A stretch of DNA of 48,913 nucleotides from Alphaproteobacteria bacterium (GTDB lineage Bacteria; Pseudomonadota; Alphaproteobacteria; JAAEOK01). A program made the translations under genes and the position numbers. A model generated the notes under the pieces. That model was not told where the DNA came from, did no database searches, and saw only the letters and a list, made by a program, of their open reading frames with translations. The stretch lies in NCBI GenBank assembly GCA_024244705.1, contig JAAEOK010000070.1, forward strand, positions 1 through 48,913, in the 5' to 3' direction. Numbering within the stretch: position 1 is the stretch's first letter; each line of letters starts with the position of its first letter. This document shows positions 1 to 9,113 of the stretch, in pieces.

Positions 1-307
1 AGTCCGGCCGCACCAAAATCGTCTCGAAGTGAAACCGGAGAACCCATGGCAAACCTCCATCCGTTTGCCATCTTGAATCAGAAAAACACCGTTCCGGAAA
101 GCCCCTATATGAGTCCCACTCACAGAGACTTGGTATAACCCGTCGAGAGACTGCTACTGCGCGGGCTGGCCTGGCTGCAGTCGGCAGCCGGAATGGATCG
201 ATACCTGGAACGGAAAGAAAATCGACGGCCTCGAAGTCGTCGTTGAATATCCGTGCACGAGCGGGCTGGGCGACGATTTCAAGGCCCCGCATTGGTGTGA
301 ACCGAAC

Positions 308-1087
308 GTGTGCAAGCGCGCCGTCGCGATCGGAAAACTGATCGAGGCCAAGGTGTCGCAGGGCTACCGCCGCAAGAATATTTTCCTCGGCGGGCATTCG
401 GCCGGGGCGTGGACGTCGCTGCTGATAAAGCGACACGACCCGGGCAAGTTCAACGGCGTGATCGCGGTGGCGCCGGCCTTCAACGGCCAGCGGTCGGAAC
501 GGTTTTGTATTGCCAAAGACTGCAAGGGCGAGATCGACGCCGGAAAGCGCGCTTGGTTGCGGGCCGAGAACAATGCGCATCTGGGTTCCGGCGCGCCGCG
601 CTTGGACGCCCTCGTCTTCGCCTTCCATTGCGACCGGTTCGGCTGGCCTAACGAATATCCCTTCGCCGCAAATGCCTCAGTCTCGCAGATCACCTATCCT
701 GATTTCGGCCGCGGAGTTCGGCCGCCGGGCAGCTGCGATCCGAAATTCGCGATCAGTGGGTTTTTCGACGGTATTGCAGGTGAAGTATGCAAGAAGATCG
801 AACGCGACGCCCGAAACAGATCCAGCAACAGCCCGTCATGCAGCCGCAAACGGATCGCTTATTGTCCCGCCGGATGGACCGGTACTTGCGAATTAGACCA
901 GCACACAAAGGTGCATCACAGCCAGGCATTCCAGGATTGGATAAACGACCCGGCAAATGGCAACGAATTCGTCCGCATATTCATCACGAAACGTCGGGCG
1001 GCATGGGCCAATGTCAATTATCAACCACGGAAGACGGCGCCGTGCGATTTCCTGCCGCTGCCAGCCCAATGCCAGCGGTCCAAATAG
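308..1087 (+). CDS. alpha/beta hydrolase (dienelactone-hydrolase-like), 5' end disrupted or mis-sequenced
   Basis: The frame has a clear serine-hydrolase elbow, GGHSAGAW, with Ser31 counted from the GTG at 308. It is followed by hydrophobic-strand text (VIAVAPAF) and a possible catalytic His in HTKVHH near the C-terminus. In this fold the nucleophile normally lies about 90-110 residues from the N-terminus, so a start at 308 would remove the first strands. The same frame stays open and protein-like back to 113 (WIDTWNGKKIDGLEVVVEY, then several Cys), but it contains no ATG, GTG or TTG before 308 and meets a stop at 110. The gene may be a 5'-frameshifted remnant, use a rare start, or carry a sequencing indel near 113-138. 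Many Cys residues suggest a secreted, disulfide-bonded protein (inference). Substrate unknown. It is upstream of and separate from the purine operon. Confidence 0.55.
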   Translation: MCKRAVAIGKLIEAKVSQGYRRKNIFLGGHSAGAWTSLLIKRHDPGKFNGVIAVAPAFNGQRSERFCIAKDCKGEIDAGKRAWLRAENNAHLGSGAPRLDALVFAFHCDRFGWPNEYPFAANASVSQITYPDFGRGVRPPGSCDPKFAISGFFDGIAGEVCKKIERDARNRSSNSPSCSRKRIAYCPAGWTGTCELDQHTKVHHSQAFQDWINDPANGNEFVRIFITKRRAAWANVNYQPRKTAPCDFLPLPAQCQRSK

Positions 1088-1148
1088 CCGACTTTCGCTT
1101 CTTATCCGGGATACCCTCGTCGGCCGCGGCAAACCCCGCCGCAATCGT

Positions 1149-1177
1149 TTGTGTTGGCGCGCCGGAGTTGCTATATG
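1149..1177 (+). promoter_or_regulatory. putative sigma-70 promoter of the purine operon
   Basis: A TTGTGT -35-like element (1149-1154), a 17-base spacer and a TATATG -10-like element (1172-1177) lie 57 bases upstream of purC. It is the best promoter match in the 146-base gap after the hydrolase gene. The -10 sits inside a perfect inverted repeat, listed separately. Confidence 0.4.
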
Positions 1178-1189
1178 GAGGCCAACTCC
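1164..1189. promoter_or_regulatory. 7-bp perfect inverted repeat over the purC -10 region (candidate operator or hairpin)
   Basis: GGAGTTG (1164-1170) and CAACTCC (1183-1189) are perfect inverted copies separated by 12 bases that contain the -10-like TATATG. Position over the presumed core promoter suggests a repressor site. An RNA hairpin is less likely, because transcription would start near or inside the right arm. No known purine regulator site was recognised. Confidence 0.35.
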
Positions 1190-1233
1190 TCCGCGGGCCG
1201 CGCCAGTGCGGCACGATACCCGGAATCCCGAAC

Positions 1234-1998
1234 ATGACGCGACGACGACAACTATACGAGGGCAAGGCGAAGGTCATCTTCGAGGGCCCGGAGCCAGGCA
1301 CCATCGTCCACTACTTCAAGGACGATGCGACCGCGTTCAATGCCAAGAAAAAGGGCACAATCACCGGCAAGGGCGTGATCAACAACAGGATTTCGGAATA
1401 CCTGATGTCGCGAATCGGCGAAATCGGGGTGCCGACCCATTTCATCCGCCGGCTCAACATGCGCGAGCAGCTGGTTCGCGAGGTCGAGATCATCCCGGTC
1501 GAGGTCGTGGTCCGAAACATCGCGGCCGGGTCGTTCTCCGAGCGCTTCGGCATGGCCGAGGGCACGGCGCTGCCGCGTTCGATCGTCGAGTATTATTACA
1601 AGTCGGACGATCTCGGCGACCCGATGATCACCGAAGAGCATATCACCGCCTTCGGCTGGGCGACGCCGCAGGAGCTCGACGAAATCATGAACATGGCGCT
1701 GCGGATCAACGACTTCCTCAGCGGCCTGTTTCTCGGTATCGGCATTCGCCTGGTCGATTTCAAGATCGAGTTCGGGCGCCACTACGAGGACGAGCAGGTG
1801 CGCTTGATCCTGGCCGACGAAATCACGCCGGACAGCTGCCGGTTCTGGGACATCAAGACCAGCGAACGCCTCGACAAGGACCGGTTCCGTCGCGACCTGG
1901 GCAAGGTCGAAGAAGCCTATCAGGAGGTCGCGCGGCGGCTCGGCATCCTTCCCGAAAGCGGTCCCACGGACCTCCAGGGTCCATCGACGATGCAGTGA
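1234..1998 (+). CDS. purC: phosphoribosylaminoimidazole-succinocarboxamide (SAICAR) synthase
   Basis: PurC joins aspartate to CAIR with ATP in de novo purine synthesis. The 254-residue protein begins [13 protein letters not shown], the usual N-terminal strand of the family, and carries the SAICAR synthetase signature LVDFKIEFG near residue 175. Its length matches the bacterial single-domain enzyme. The reading frame stays open upstream to about 787, but that extension overlaps the hydrolase gene and has no family similarity, so the ATG at 1234 is chosen. It is the first gene of purC-purS-purQ-purL-bolA-grxD; purS begins 14 bases after its stop, implying one transcript. Confidence 0.95.
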   Translation: MTRRRQLYEGKAKVIFEGPEPGTIVHYFKDDATAFNAKKKGTITGKGVINNRISEYLMSRIGEIGVPTHFIRRLNMREQLVREVEIIPVEVVVRNIAAGSFSERFGMAEGTALPRSIVEYYYKSDDLGDPMITEEHITAFGWATPQELDEIMNMALRINDFLSGLFLGIGIRLVDFKIEFGRHYEDEQVRLILADEITPDSCRFWDIKTSERLDKDRFRRDLGKVEEAYQEVARRLGILPESGPTDLQGPSTMQ

Positions 1999-2012
1999 CG
2001 GCCGCGCAGGGG

Positions 2013-2264
2013 ATGAAGGCACGGGTCCATATCACGCTGAAGAACGGGGTTCTCGACCCGCAGGGCAAGGCTATATCGAACGCGTTGTCACATCTCGGAT
2101 TCGCCGGTGTGGGCGAGGTCCGGCAGGGCAAATATATCGAGCTCGACATTGCCGAATCGGATGCCGCCGCAGCCCACGCCGCGGTCACCGAAATGTGCGA
2201 GCGGCTGCTCGCCAACACCATCATCGAAAACTACGCCATCGACATCGACGAGGGAGCGACGTAA
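2013..2264 (+). CDS. purS: phosphoribosylformylglycinamidine synthase subunit PurS
   Basis: PurS is the small bridging subunit of the three-part FGAM synthase (PurS-PurQ-PurL), thought to help pass ammonia from PurQ to PurL. The 83-residue product begins [20 protein letters not shown], the typical opening, with the conserved [14 protein letters not shown] strand in the middle. An AGGGG ribosome site lies just before the ATG. It sits 14 bases after purC and 2 bases before the GTG of purQ. The partner PurL is the short form that needs PurS, so the set is consistent. Confidence 0.93.
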   Translation: MKARVHITLKNGVLDPQGKAISNALSHLGFAGVGEVRQGKYIELDIAESDAAAAHAAVTEMCERLLANTIIENYAIDIDEGAT

Positions 2265-2266
2265 GC

Positions 2267-2956
2267 GTGAAAGCCGCCGTCATCGTCTTCCCGGGCTCGA
2301 ATTGCGATCGCGACGTTGGGGTTTCGCTGGCGCAGAGCATGGGGACGGCGCCGGACATGGTGTGGCACGGCGACGGCACCCTGCCCGAGACCGATCTGAT
2401 CGTTATTCCAGGCGGTTTCGCCTATGGCGACTATCTCCGCGCCGGCGCCATGGCGGCCCATTCGCCGGTCATGCGCGAGATCGTCGACCGCGCCGGCAAG
2501 GGTGTCCCGGTGCTCGGAATCTGCAACGGCTTCCAGGTCCTGACCGAGGCCGGGTTGCTGCCCGGCGCGCTAATGCGGAACGCGGGCCTGAAATTCGTCT
2601 GCAAGGATGTCCACATCCGGGTCGAAACGAGCCAGACCCTGTTCACCAGCGGATACGAGTCCGGTCAGGCGCTGCGTCTTCCGATCGCCCATCACGAAGG
2701 CAATTACGTCACCGACGATGCGACCCTCGACCGTCTCGAAGAGGGTGGTCAGATCGCGTTCCGATACTGTACCGCGGAGGGCGAATTCTGCGACGACGCC
2801 AACCCCAACGGCTCGCAGCGCCATATCGCCGGCGTCTTCAATGAAACGAAAACGGTCATGGGCTTGATGCCCCATCCCGAGCGGCTCGCCGACCCGATGC
2901 TTGGCGGCACCGATGGCCGCGGCATGTTCGACGGTCTGGTCGAGGCGTTGGGCTGA
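2267..2956 (+). CDS. purQ: phosphoribosylformylglycinamidine synthase subunit PurQ (glutaminase)
   Basis: PurQ is a class I glutamine amidotransferase that releases ammonia for FGAM synthesis. The 229-residue protein opens with [16 protein letters not shown] and has the nucleophile motif [10 protein letters not shown] (Cys near residue 86). It ends with the His-Glu of MPHPERL, completing the triad. The GTG start at 2267 is two bases after the purS stop; frames starting further upstream would overlap purS. The stop TGA shares a base with the purL ATG (TGATG), so translation is coupled and subunit supply is probably balanced. Confidence 0.95.
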   Translation: MKAAVIVFPGSNCDRDVGVSLAQSMGTAPDMVWHGDGTLPETDLIVIPGGFAYGDYLRAGAMAAHSPVMREIVDRAGKGVPVLGICNGFQVLTEAGLLPGALMRNAGLKFVCKDVHIRVETSQTLFTSGYESGQALRLPIAHHEGNYVTDDATLDRLEEGGQIAFRYCTAEGEFCDDANPNGSQRHIAGVFNETKTVMGLMPHPERLADPMLGGTDGRGMFDGLVEALG

Positions 2957-5169
2957 TGGCCGACGATGGGGTCGCTCCGGACGTGACCGCCGAGGTCGCC
3001 GCCGAGCATGGCCTGTCGGCGGACGAATACGCGCGCGCCGTGGAGATCATGGGACGGGCGCCAAACCTGACCGAACTCGGCATCTTCTCGGTGATGTGGA
3101 GCGAGCATTGCTCCTACAAATCGTCCAAGGTGTGGCTGAAGACGCTGCCGACCGAGGCGCCATGGGTGATCCAGGGTCCCGGCGAGAATGCCGGCGTGGT
3201 CGATATCGGCGACGGCATAGCGGCGGTCTTCAAAATGGAAAGCCATAACCACCCCTCCTTCATCGAACCTTACCAGGGCGCGGCGACCGGGGTCGGCGGT
3301 ATCCTGCGGGACGTCTTCACCATGGGCGCGCGGCCGGTCGCCAACCTCAACGCGCTCCGCTTTGGCAGCCCCGACCACCCCAAGACGCGCCACCTCGTCG
3401 CCGGCGTCGTTGCCGGCATCGGCGGCTACGGCAATTGCATGGGTATTCCGACCGTCGGCGGGGAGTGCAATTTCCACCCCTCGTACAACGGCAATATTTT
3501 GGTCAATGCGATGACCGTCGGCCTCGCGCCCGCCGACCGCATTTTCTATTCCGCCGCCACCGGGCCTGGCAATCCGGTGGTCTATGTCGGCTCGAAGACC
3601 GGCCGCGACGGCATCCACGGTGCCACCATGGCGTCGGCCGAGTTCGCCGAGGATTCCGAGCAAAAGCGGCCGACGGTCCAGGTCGGCGATCCGTTTACCG
3701 AAAAACTGCTGCTCGAGGCCTGTCTCGAACTGATGGCGACCGACGCCATCGTTGCCATCCAGGACATGGGCGCCGCCGGGCTGACGTCGTCTTCGGTCGA
3801 GATGGCGTCCAAGGGCGGCGTCGGCATCGAGCTCGACCTCGACCAGGTGCCGCGCCGCGAGACCGGCATGACGCCCTACGAGATCATGCTGTCCGAAAGC
3901 CAGGAGCGGATGCTGATGGTCCTGCGACCCGACCGCGAAGCGGTGGCGCGGGCCATTTTCGAAAAGTGGGAGCTCGATTTTGCCGTCGTTGGACAGGTCA
4001 CCGATAGCGGTCGCCTTGTTTTGCTCGAACGGGGGGCGGTCGTGGCCGACATACCGGTTGCTCCGCTGGTCGCCAATGCCCCGGAATATGAGCGGGCCTG
4101 GACGCCGACCCCGCCGCGCGCCGTCATAGCGGCCGAGGAGGCGTCCGGCGACATCGCCGTCGGTGACGCCTTGATCCGCCTGCTCGGTTCGCCGGACCTT
4201 TGCGGTAAGCAGTGGATATGGGAACAATACGACCACATGGTGATGGCCGATACGGTGGGCCGTCCTGGCGGCGATGCTGCCGTGATTCGCGTTCATGGAA
4301 CAAAGCGCGGGCTGGCGCTGACTTCCGATTGCACGCCGCGCTATTGCCTCGCCGATCCGGTCGAAGGCGGCCGCCAGGCGGTCGCCGAGGCGTGGCGCAA
4401 CCTAACCGCGGTCGGCGCGCGGCCGTTGGCGCTTACCGACAACATGAACTTTGGCAATCCGGAGCGGCCCGAAATCATGGGCCAGTTCGCCGGCTGCATT
4501 GAGGGCATGGGCGAGGCGTGCCGGACCCTCGACTTCCCAGTCGTTTCCGGCAACGTGTCGCTGTACAACGAGACCAACGGCGCGGCCATCCTGCCGACGC
4601 CGGTCATCGGTGGGGTCGGCGTTGTCGACGATGTAAAAAGCGCCGCCACCCTGGCCTTCAAGGCGCCCGACGAAGTGATCATCGCTTTTGGCCGGACCGA
4701 GGGATGGCTCGGCTGTTCGCTCTATCTGCGCGAGATCCTGGGGCGCGAGGATGGCGCGCCGCCGCCGGTAAGCCTGAGCCGGGAACGGCGGACCGGGGAT
4801 TTCGTCCGCGAAGCGATTCGCGCCGGCCGGGTGACCGCGTGCCACGACGTCGGTGACGGCGGTTTCCTGGTCGCGCTCGCGGAAATGGCGCTCGCCGGCG
4901 GCATCGGTGCCGTACTGGCGCGCGACTTCGAGAACATCCCGGCCACCGCATGGTGGTTCGGTGAGGATCAGGGACGTTATATCGTAACGGTCCCGCAACA
5001 AGACTTCGGCCAATTGTTGATGGATGCCATGACCATTCGTATTTCGATCGTTCCGCTCGGCCGAACTGGCGGCGACTCGTTGACAGTGGAATCGGAGAAA
5101 CCTATATCCCTTGCGGACTTGCGCGTTGCGCACCAACAATGGCTGCCGCGTTACATGGACGCAATCTAG
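2956..5169 (+). CDS. purL: phosphoribosylformylglycinamidine synthase subunit PurL (short form)
   Basis: PurL uses ATP and ammonia to turn FGAR into FGAM, the fourth step of de novo purine synthesis. At 737 residues it is the short type found in alphaproteobacteria and Gram-positives, lacking the fused N-terminal and glutaminase domains of the 1300-residue enterobacterial enzyme. Visible hallmarks are the early [14 protein letters not shown] motif, [20 protein letters not shown], and the two AIRS-like halves ([14 protein letters not shown], then CHDVGDGG). It overlaps the purQ stop by one base and is followed after 23 bases by bolA on the same strand. Confidence 0.96.
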   Translation: MADDGVAPDVTAEVAAEHGLSADEYARAVEIMGRAPNLTELGIFSVMWSEHCSYKSSKVWLKTLPTEAPWVIQGPGENAGVVDIGDGIAAVFKMESHNHPSFIEPYQGAATGVGGILRDVFTMGARPVANLNALRFGSPDHPKTRHLVAGVVAGIGGYGNCMGIPTVGGECNFHPSYNGNILVNAMTVGLAPADRIFYSAATGPGNPVVYVGSKTGRDGIHGATMASAEFAEDSEQKRPTVQVGDPFTEKLLLEACLELMATDAIVAIQDMGAAGLTSSSVEMASKGGVGIELDLDQVPRRETGMTPYEIMLSESQERMLMVLRPDREAVARAIFEKWELDFAVVGQVTDSGRLVLLERGAVVADIPVAPLVANAPEYERAWTPTPPRAVIAAEEASGDIAVGDALIRLLGSPDLCGKQWIWEQYDHMVMADTVGRPGGDAAVIRVHGTKRGLALTSDCTPRYCLADPVEGGRQAVAEAWRNLTAVGARPLALTDNMNFGNPERPEIMGQFAGCIEGMGEACRTLDFPVVSGNVSLYNETNGAAILPTPVIGGVGVVDDVKSAATLAFKAPDEVIIAFGRTEGWLGCSLYLREILGREDGAPPPVSLSRERRTGDFVREAIRAGRVTACHDVGDGGFLVALAEMALAGGIGAVLARDFENIPATAWWFGEDQGRYIVTVPQQDFGQLLMDAMTIRISIVPLGRTGGDSLTVESEKPISLADLRVAHQQWLPRYMDAI

Positions 5170-5192
5170 GAATACGGACGGAGGTCGGCACG

Positions 5193-5450
5193 ATGGCGAT
5201 GGAAGCGACCGAAATCAGGCGACTCATCCTCGAGTCCCTCCCCGACGCGGAAGTCGCGATCGAGGACCTGCGCGGCGACGGCGACCACTATGCCGCCCAT
5301 GTCACATCGAGTGCCTTCGAAGGCAAGTCGCGGGTGCAACAGCACCAAATGGTTTATCAGGCACTTCAGGGCAAGATGGGCGGCGAACTGCATGCGTTGG
5401 CTCTGCAGACCGGTTTGCCCGGAACCCTCCCGACAGGGAACGAGGAGTAG
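5193..5450 (+). CDS. bolA: BolA family protein
   Basis: This 85-residue BolA/IbaG-type protein has the class II KH-like fold expected to bind a [2Fe-2S] cluster together with a CGFS glutaredoxin. The invariant region VQQHQMVYQAL holds the conserved His of the family, and the protein ends at the usual point after HALALQT. The ATG at 5193 is chosen because GGAGG precedes it with good spacing; the frame runs further upstream only into purL. grxD starts 6 bases after its stop. Adjacency of the two Fe-S partners suggests co-expression with each other and with purine genes (purF, outside this window, is itself often an Fe-S enzyme; that link is speculative). Confidence 0.9.
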   Translation: MAMEATEIRRLILESLPDAEVAIEDLRGDGDHYAAHVTSSAFEGKSRVQQHQMVYQALQGKMGGELHALALQTGLPGTLPTGNEE

Positions 5451-5456
5451 TTACAT

Positions 5457-5792
5457 ATGGTCGACAACTCAGTATTTCAGCGGATTCAGCAAGATATCGA
5501 GGACACCGACGTGGTCGTCTTCATGAAAGGGACGCCGGTGTTTCCGCAATGCGGATTTTCGGCTGCGGTTGTGCAAATCCTGTCTCATATGGGCGTCAAG
5601 TTCAAAGGCATCGATGTGCTTACGGATCCGTCGCTGCGCCAGGGCGTCAAGGATTTCTCGAACTGGCCGACGATCCCGCAGCTTTATGTCAAAGGCGAGT
5701 TCCTCGGCGGTTGCGACATTATTCGCGAGATGTTTGAAACCGGTGAACTTCAAAAAGAACTTGAGAATCGAGGCGTTACCGCGCAATCGTGA
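5457..5792 (+). CDS. grxD: monothiol glutaredoxin, CGFS type (Grx4)
   Basis: A 111-residue monothiol glutaredoxin with the diagnostic CGFS active site (Cys32 in PQCGFSA), the WPTIPQLYV cis-Pro loop and the GGCDI glutathione-binding motif. Proteins of this class carry and deliver [2Fe-2S] clusters and form heterodimers with BolA, whose gene is immediately upstream. It is the last gene of the purC-grxD transcript: a strong hairpin plus T-run begins 24 bases after the stop. Confidence 0.95.
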   Translation: MVDNSVFQRIQQDIEDTDVVVFMKGTPVFPQCGFSAAVVQILSHMGVKFKGIDVLTDPSLRQGVKDFSNWPTIPQLYVKGEFLGGCDIIREMFETGELQKELENRGVTAQS

Positions 5793-5816
5793 TCTCGAAT
5801 TCGCCGTAGCTTGCGC

Positions 5817-5842
5817 GGGGGCTGCCCGGGCGGCCCCTTTTT
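5817..5842 (+). terminator. rho-independent terminator after grxD
   Basis: A GC-rich hairpin with left arm GGGGCTGCC and right arm GGCGGCCCC, allowing one T-G pair, is followed directly by TTTTT. It closes the purine/bolA/grxD operon. Its T-run ends about 13 bases before the ATG of the next gene, leaving almost no room for a promoter between them. Confidence 0.8.
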
Positions 5843-5854
5843 CGATTGGTGGCA

Positions 5855-6523
5855 ATGGGATTTACAAAGGGCAAGCGACCGGAGCATGGCGAGTTCGGCC
5901 GCATTTCCTACGCGCAGGAGGCCGAAGACCTTCTCCTGTTCAACGTCTACAAGCGTCAGCGTGAGGGCTTTTACGTCGACGTCGGCGCCCACCACCCGAC
6001 ACGATTTTCAAATACCCAAATCTTCTATGACTATGGCTGGTACGGGATCAACATCGATGCTCACCCGGACAGCCTGGCCCTGTTTCAACGCGATCGGCCG
6101 CGTGACATCAACCTCCAACTCGCCATCTCCGACGTCAGCGAGCCTCTGACCTTCTATATGTTCGACGAAACCTCGGTCAGTTCCTTCGACGAGGAGCTCT
6201 CGAAGGGACCGCGGCGGGCGCAGTACTCCATCCTCGGCACCACGACGATCACGCCGCGTCGCCTCGACGACATTCTGTCCGAGTTCCTGCCCGACGGGCA
6301 GAGCATCGATTTCCTCAATGTCGATGTCGAAGGCCACGATCTCAACGTCTTGCGCTCAAACGATTGGGTCCGGTTCCGACCGACCTTCGTCCTTGTCGAG
6401 TCGTTGGAACGCCGCGCCGCTGCGGTCAATGACGATCCCCATTGCCAGCTCATGACCAAACACGGATACCACCTCTACTGTCAGACCCCACGCACCCTGT
6501 TCTTCCGCGACTCCGCGGCTTGA
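5855..6523 (+). CDS. FkbM family SAM-dependent methyltransferase
   Basis: FkbM-type enzymes O-methylate sugars or polyketides, and in Gram-negatives often surface polysaccharides. The 222-residue product has the family SAM site FYVDVGAHHP near residue 32, the GINIDAHP strand after it, and the later NVDVEGHDLNVL motif where the conserved Asp-Glu sits. A TTG at 5846 is an alternative start, but the ATG at 5855 gives the usual short N-terminus. The ribosome site is poor and a terminator stands immediately upstream, so expression may depend on read-through. The next gene is a membrane phosphoethanolamine-transferase-like enzyme, suggesting envelope modification. Confidence 0.85.
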   Translation: MGFTKGKRPEHGEFGRISYAQEAEDLLLFNVYKRQREGFYVDVGAHHPTRFSNTQIFYDYGWYGINIDAHPDSLALFQRDRPRDINLQLAISDVSEPLTFYMFDETSVSSFDEELSKGPRRAQYSILGTTTITPRRLDDILSEFLPDGQSIDFLNVDVEGHDLNVLRSNDWVRFRPTFVLVESLERRAAAVNDDPHCQLMTKHGYHLYCQTPRTLFFRDSAA

Positions 6524-6610
6524 TCCGACTTCCTATTGCTATTCCGCTGCATCATCGCGACACTGCCCGCCGCCGCCATTCTGTGACATGACGGCTTTGG
6601 GTCGAAGATT

Positions 6611-8209
6611 ATGGTTTGGGTCGGGATTATCTGTCTGACGGCGATCTTCGCGCCGGCGATCTGGATTGCGCATGTCCATTTCCGCCGCTACGGGATCGAA
6701 GGGCTGTTGGGGACGCTCGTACAGGCGGCCTTCCTATACGCCGCCACCATAGCCATCCTCGGCACAGCGCTCACTGCAGTAGTCCTATTTCTACCGCTGG
6801 CCGTTGCTCTGGTGGTGCTGAACTTTCTAAATTTGAACTTCTATCTTCTGTACGGCCAGCCGATCCGGGAAAGCATGCTTGCGGAAATCCTCAAGTTCAA
6901 CCCGCTCGAATGGCGAGAATTCGCCCACGGTGTCCCGCCCAAGATCAAGGTGATTTCCCTCGGCTACGCAGCGGCCTCGCTGGTTTCGATCGGGTGGCTG
7001 ATCGCGTTTCGACCGATCAGCGACGAGGCTGGGATAGCGGCGGGCGTGCTGGCCATCGCCCTTCTGCTCGCGGCCTGGATGCGCGGCTTTCTGTTTTCGA
7101 TCTACCCGATGAAATACATCAAGCAGCTTGGCCTGGTCGTTTCACAGGGACGAGCGATCAAGCGTTTGAGAAGCGACAGCGGGCGGGAGGATATTCAGGT
7201 CGAATCACCCGCCGGATTGACCGACGAGGTGTTCATCGTTGTCATCGGAGAATCGGTACGTCGCTCCAACCTTTCGATTTACGGCTATGACCGCGAAACC
7301 ACGCCGTTCCTGGATTCGATCGAGGACGAGTTGATCGTCTTCGACGATGCGATCAGCGTCGCGAGCGTTACCCATGCCGCGTTGAAATTCGCGTTAACAC
7401 CGGCATTGATCGACGACGAGGCGCCGGTTTTCACGCGCAAGACCCTGCTCAACGCGGCCGGAAATGGCGGGCTCGAAACCCATTGGATATCGAATCAGCC
7501 GCGCGACATGGTGTTCGACTACGTGTTCGAGGTAGTGGCCGAGGAGGCCGACCACAAAACCTATCTCAACACCGACCCCTTCAAGTCGCCGCTTGACGAA
7601 GCACTGCTCCCCTTCATTTTCGGTGCCATCGATGGCCGCAAGCCGTGCCTTGTAATGGCCCATATGTTCGGCAGTCATTTCCGTTACGACAAGCGCGTCA
7701 GCGATCAATTCCGCCGCTTCACCAAGGACGCCAACTATACCCAGGACGTCAGGGATCGCGGCCTCATCGTCGACAACTACGACAATACGATCCTCTACCT
7801 CGACCATTTTCTCGAGCAGATTATCAGCGCCTGCCGGGAGCGCGAAATTGCCGCCGTCGTCGGTTTTATCTCGGACCACGGCGAAGCTCTATTCGACAAC
7901 GGCCGGGATTTTGGTCACGCCCTGGTTCGACCATCGCGCAAGGAGTTCGAGGTTCCCTATCTCTATTGGGCGTCGCCACATTTCAGGAATCGGCATCCGA
8001 ACAATCCGCTGTTCCAGGTGGCGCGGCGCGTTACGGAACCGGCGGAAACCCAATTGGTGTTCGAGGACCTTTCCGCGATCATCGGGCTGACATACGACAA
8101 CGTCACCATCAAACGGTCGAACCTGTACCCGTTCGCAATGCGGAGCGGCACCAAACGGGAAATCATGAGCCACGGGCGGGTACACGATTTCGACGCGTTG
8201 GACCCGTGA
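6611..8209 (+). CDS. membrane sulfatase-fold transferase, phosphoethanolamine-transferase-like (EptA/CptA group)
   Basis: A 532-residue inner-membrane enzyme with about five N-terminal transmembrane segments (to about residue 165), then a periplasmic alkaline-phosphatase/sulfatase-fold domain. The domain starts at VFIVVIGESVRRSNLSIYGY, matching the GE(T/S)xR nucleophile/metal motif, and ends with the metal ligands SDHGE and DFGHA. Family members move phosphoethanolamine from phosphatidylethanolamine to lipid A, LPS core or other glycans. The residue at the nucleophile position is Ser, where the well-studied EptA enzymes have Thr. It probably pairs with the FkbM gene 87 bases upstream in envelope glycan modification (inference). 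A terminator follows. Confidence 0.8.
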   Translation: MVWVGIICLTAIFAPAIWIAHVHFRRYGIEGLLGTLVQAAFLYAATIAILGTALTAVVLFLPLAVALVVLNFLNLNFYLLYGQPIRESMLAEILKFNPLEWREFAHGVPPKIKVISLGYAAASLVSIGWLIAFRPISDEAGIAAGVLAIALLLAAWMRGFLFSIYPMKYIKQLGLVVSQGRAIKRLRSDSGREDIQVESPAGLTDEVFIVVIGESVRRSNLSIYGYDRETTPFLDSIEDELIVFDDAISVASVTHAALKFALTPALIDDEAPVFTRKTLLNAAGNGGLETHWISNQPRDMVFDYVFEVVAEEADHKTYLNTDPFKSPLDEALLPFIFGAIDGRKPCLVMAHMFGSHFRYDKRVSDQFRRFTKDANYTQDVRDRGLIVDNYDNTILYLDHFLEQIISACREREIAAVVGFISDHGEALFDNGRDFGHALVRPSRKEFEVPYLYWASPHFRNRHPNNPLFQVARRVTEPAETQLVFEDLSAIIGLTYDNVTIKRSNLYPFAMRSGTKREIMSHGRVHDFDALDP

Positions 8210-8217
8210 GACGGAAA

Positions 8218-8249
8218 GGGCGGCGCCTGCCCGGCACCGCCCCATTTTT
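8218..8249 (+). terminator. rho-independent terminator after the phosphoethanolamine-transferase-like gene
   Basis: Arms GGGCGGCGCC (8218-8227) and GGCACCGCCC (8233-8242) pair with one mismatch around a five-base loop and are followed by ATTTTT. It lies between this gene and the convergent rpsD; the reverse strand has only a weak T-tract, so it acts mainly on the plus strand. Confidence 0.8.
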
Positions 8250-8268
8250 GATTCGGCCGCGCTCCCGG

Positions 8269-8883
8269 TTAGCGGGAATAGAACTCGATGACCAGATTCG
8301 GTTCCATGTGGACCGGATAGGGCACGTCCATGAGCTTGGGCCCGCGAACGAACGTTCCCTTCATCTTGGAATAGTCGACCTCGACGTAGTCGGGTATATC
8401 GCGTTCGGGAGATTGCACCGCTTCAAGAACCAGCGGCAACTCACGCGACCTGTCCTTGACCTCGATGACATCCCCGTCCTTGACCATGTAGGACGGAATG
8501 GTGACACGACGGCCGTTGACCCGGATGTGGCCATGATTGACGAACTGCCGGGCAGCGAAAACGGTCGGCACGAAGCGCATGCGATAGACGACGGCATCGA
8601 GGCGGCGTTCGAGAAGCTCGATTAGAAGCTCCCCGGTATCGCCGCGGCGCCGCACCGCTTCCCGGTAGTAACGGCGAAACTGCTTTTCCGTGATGTTGCC
8701 ATAATAACCCTTCAGCTGCTGCTTGGCGCGAAGCTGAATGCCAAAATCCGATGGTTTGCGGCGGCGTTGGCCGTGTTGGCCGGGACCATATTCGCGACGG
8801 TTAAAGGGACTTTTCGGCCGGCCCCACAGATTGACGCCCAATCGGCGATCGATCTTGTGCTTGGATTCATTGCGTTTTGACAT
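8269..8883 (-). CDS. rpsD: 30S ribosomal protein S4
   Basis: S4 is a primary 16S rRNA-binding protein that starts assembly of the 30S body. The 204-residue product has the full family layout: a basic N-terminal domain with [18 protein letters not shown], then the S4 RNA-binding domain ([34 protein letters not shown], summarised here across residues 95-130), ending in [16 protein letters not shown]. It has no zinc-finger cysteines, so it is the zinc-free form. As in many alphaproteobacteria it stands alone, away from the alpha operon, and has its own strong promoter. Confidence 0.97.
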   Translation of the reverse strand: MSKRNESKHKIDRRLGVNLWGRPKSPFNRREYGPGQHGQRRRKPSDFGIQLRAKQQLKGYYGNITEKQFRRYYREAVRRRGDTGELLIELLERRLDAVVYRMRFVPTVFAARQFVNHGHIRVNGRRVTIPSYMVKDGDVIEVKDRSRELPLVLEAVQSPERDIPDYVEVDYSKMKGTFVRGPKLMDVPYPVHMEPNLVIEFYSR

Positions 8884-8982
8884 CTCTTAATCCCGTATTA
8901 GCGGTGTTGTTGGTGTCCCGATTGGCCCGCTGCAAACGGCGACGGACGGAGCGACAGCTCGCATTCTCGGGAATGGGGCGCG

Positions 8983-9010
8983 AGTATAGGAAGACCGAAG
9001 GAGCTGTCAA
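8983..9010 (-). promoter_or_regulatory. strong sigma-70 promoter of rpsD
   Basis: On the minus strand a perfect TTGACA (9010-9005), a 16-base spacer and TATACT (8988-8983) point toward rpsD. The predicted start near 8976 gives a leader of about 93 bases before the rpsD ATG, long enough to carry an autoregulatory structure, though I could not identify one. Confidence 0.75.
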
Positions 9011-9113
9011 ATGGAATCGGCTCCCCACCGGTCCCGCCGAAAAGCCATCGATCGCGGCCGATATCGTCCTTGGTCAATTCGGCCGGGACCGGTTGCCGTC
9101 AACCGTCAAATCG

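Noticed and set aside
46-138. 30-codon open frame at the left edge
   Set aside because: Too short and without recognisable content or a clear ribosome site. It may be part of a frameshifted hydrolase N-terminus, noted there, but cannot be supported as a gene.
787-1233. N-terminal extension of the purC frame
   Set aside because: It lies in a different frame inside the hydrolase gene and lacks PurC similarity; the family N-terminus starts at the ATG at 1234.
2749-4296. Long open frame antisense to purL (over 500 codons)
   Set aside because: It mirrors purL codon bias in a G+C-rich gene, has no family similarity or ribosome site, and purL is unambiguous. Similar antisense frames over purC, cimA, cysS and gabD were dropped for the same reason.
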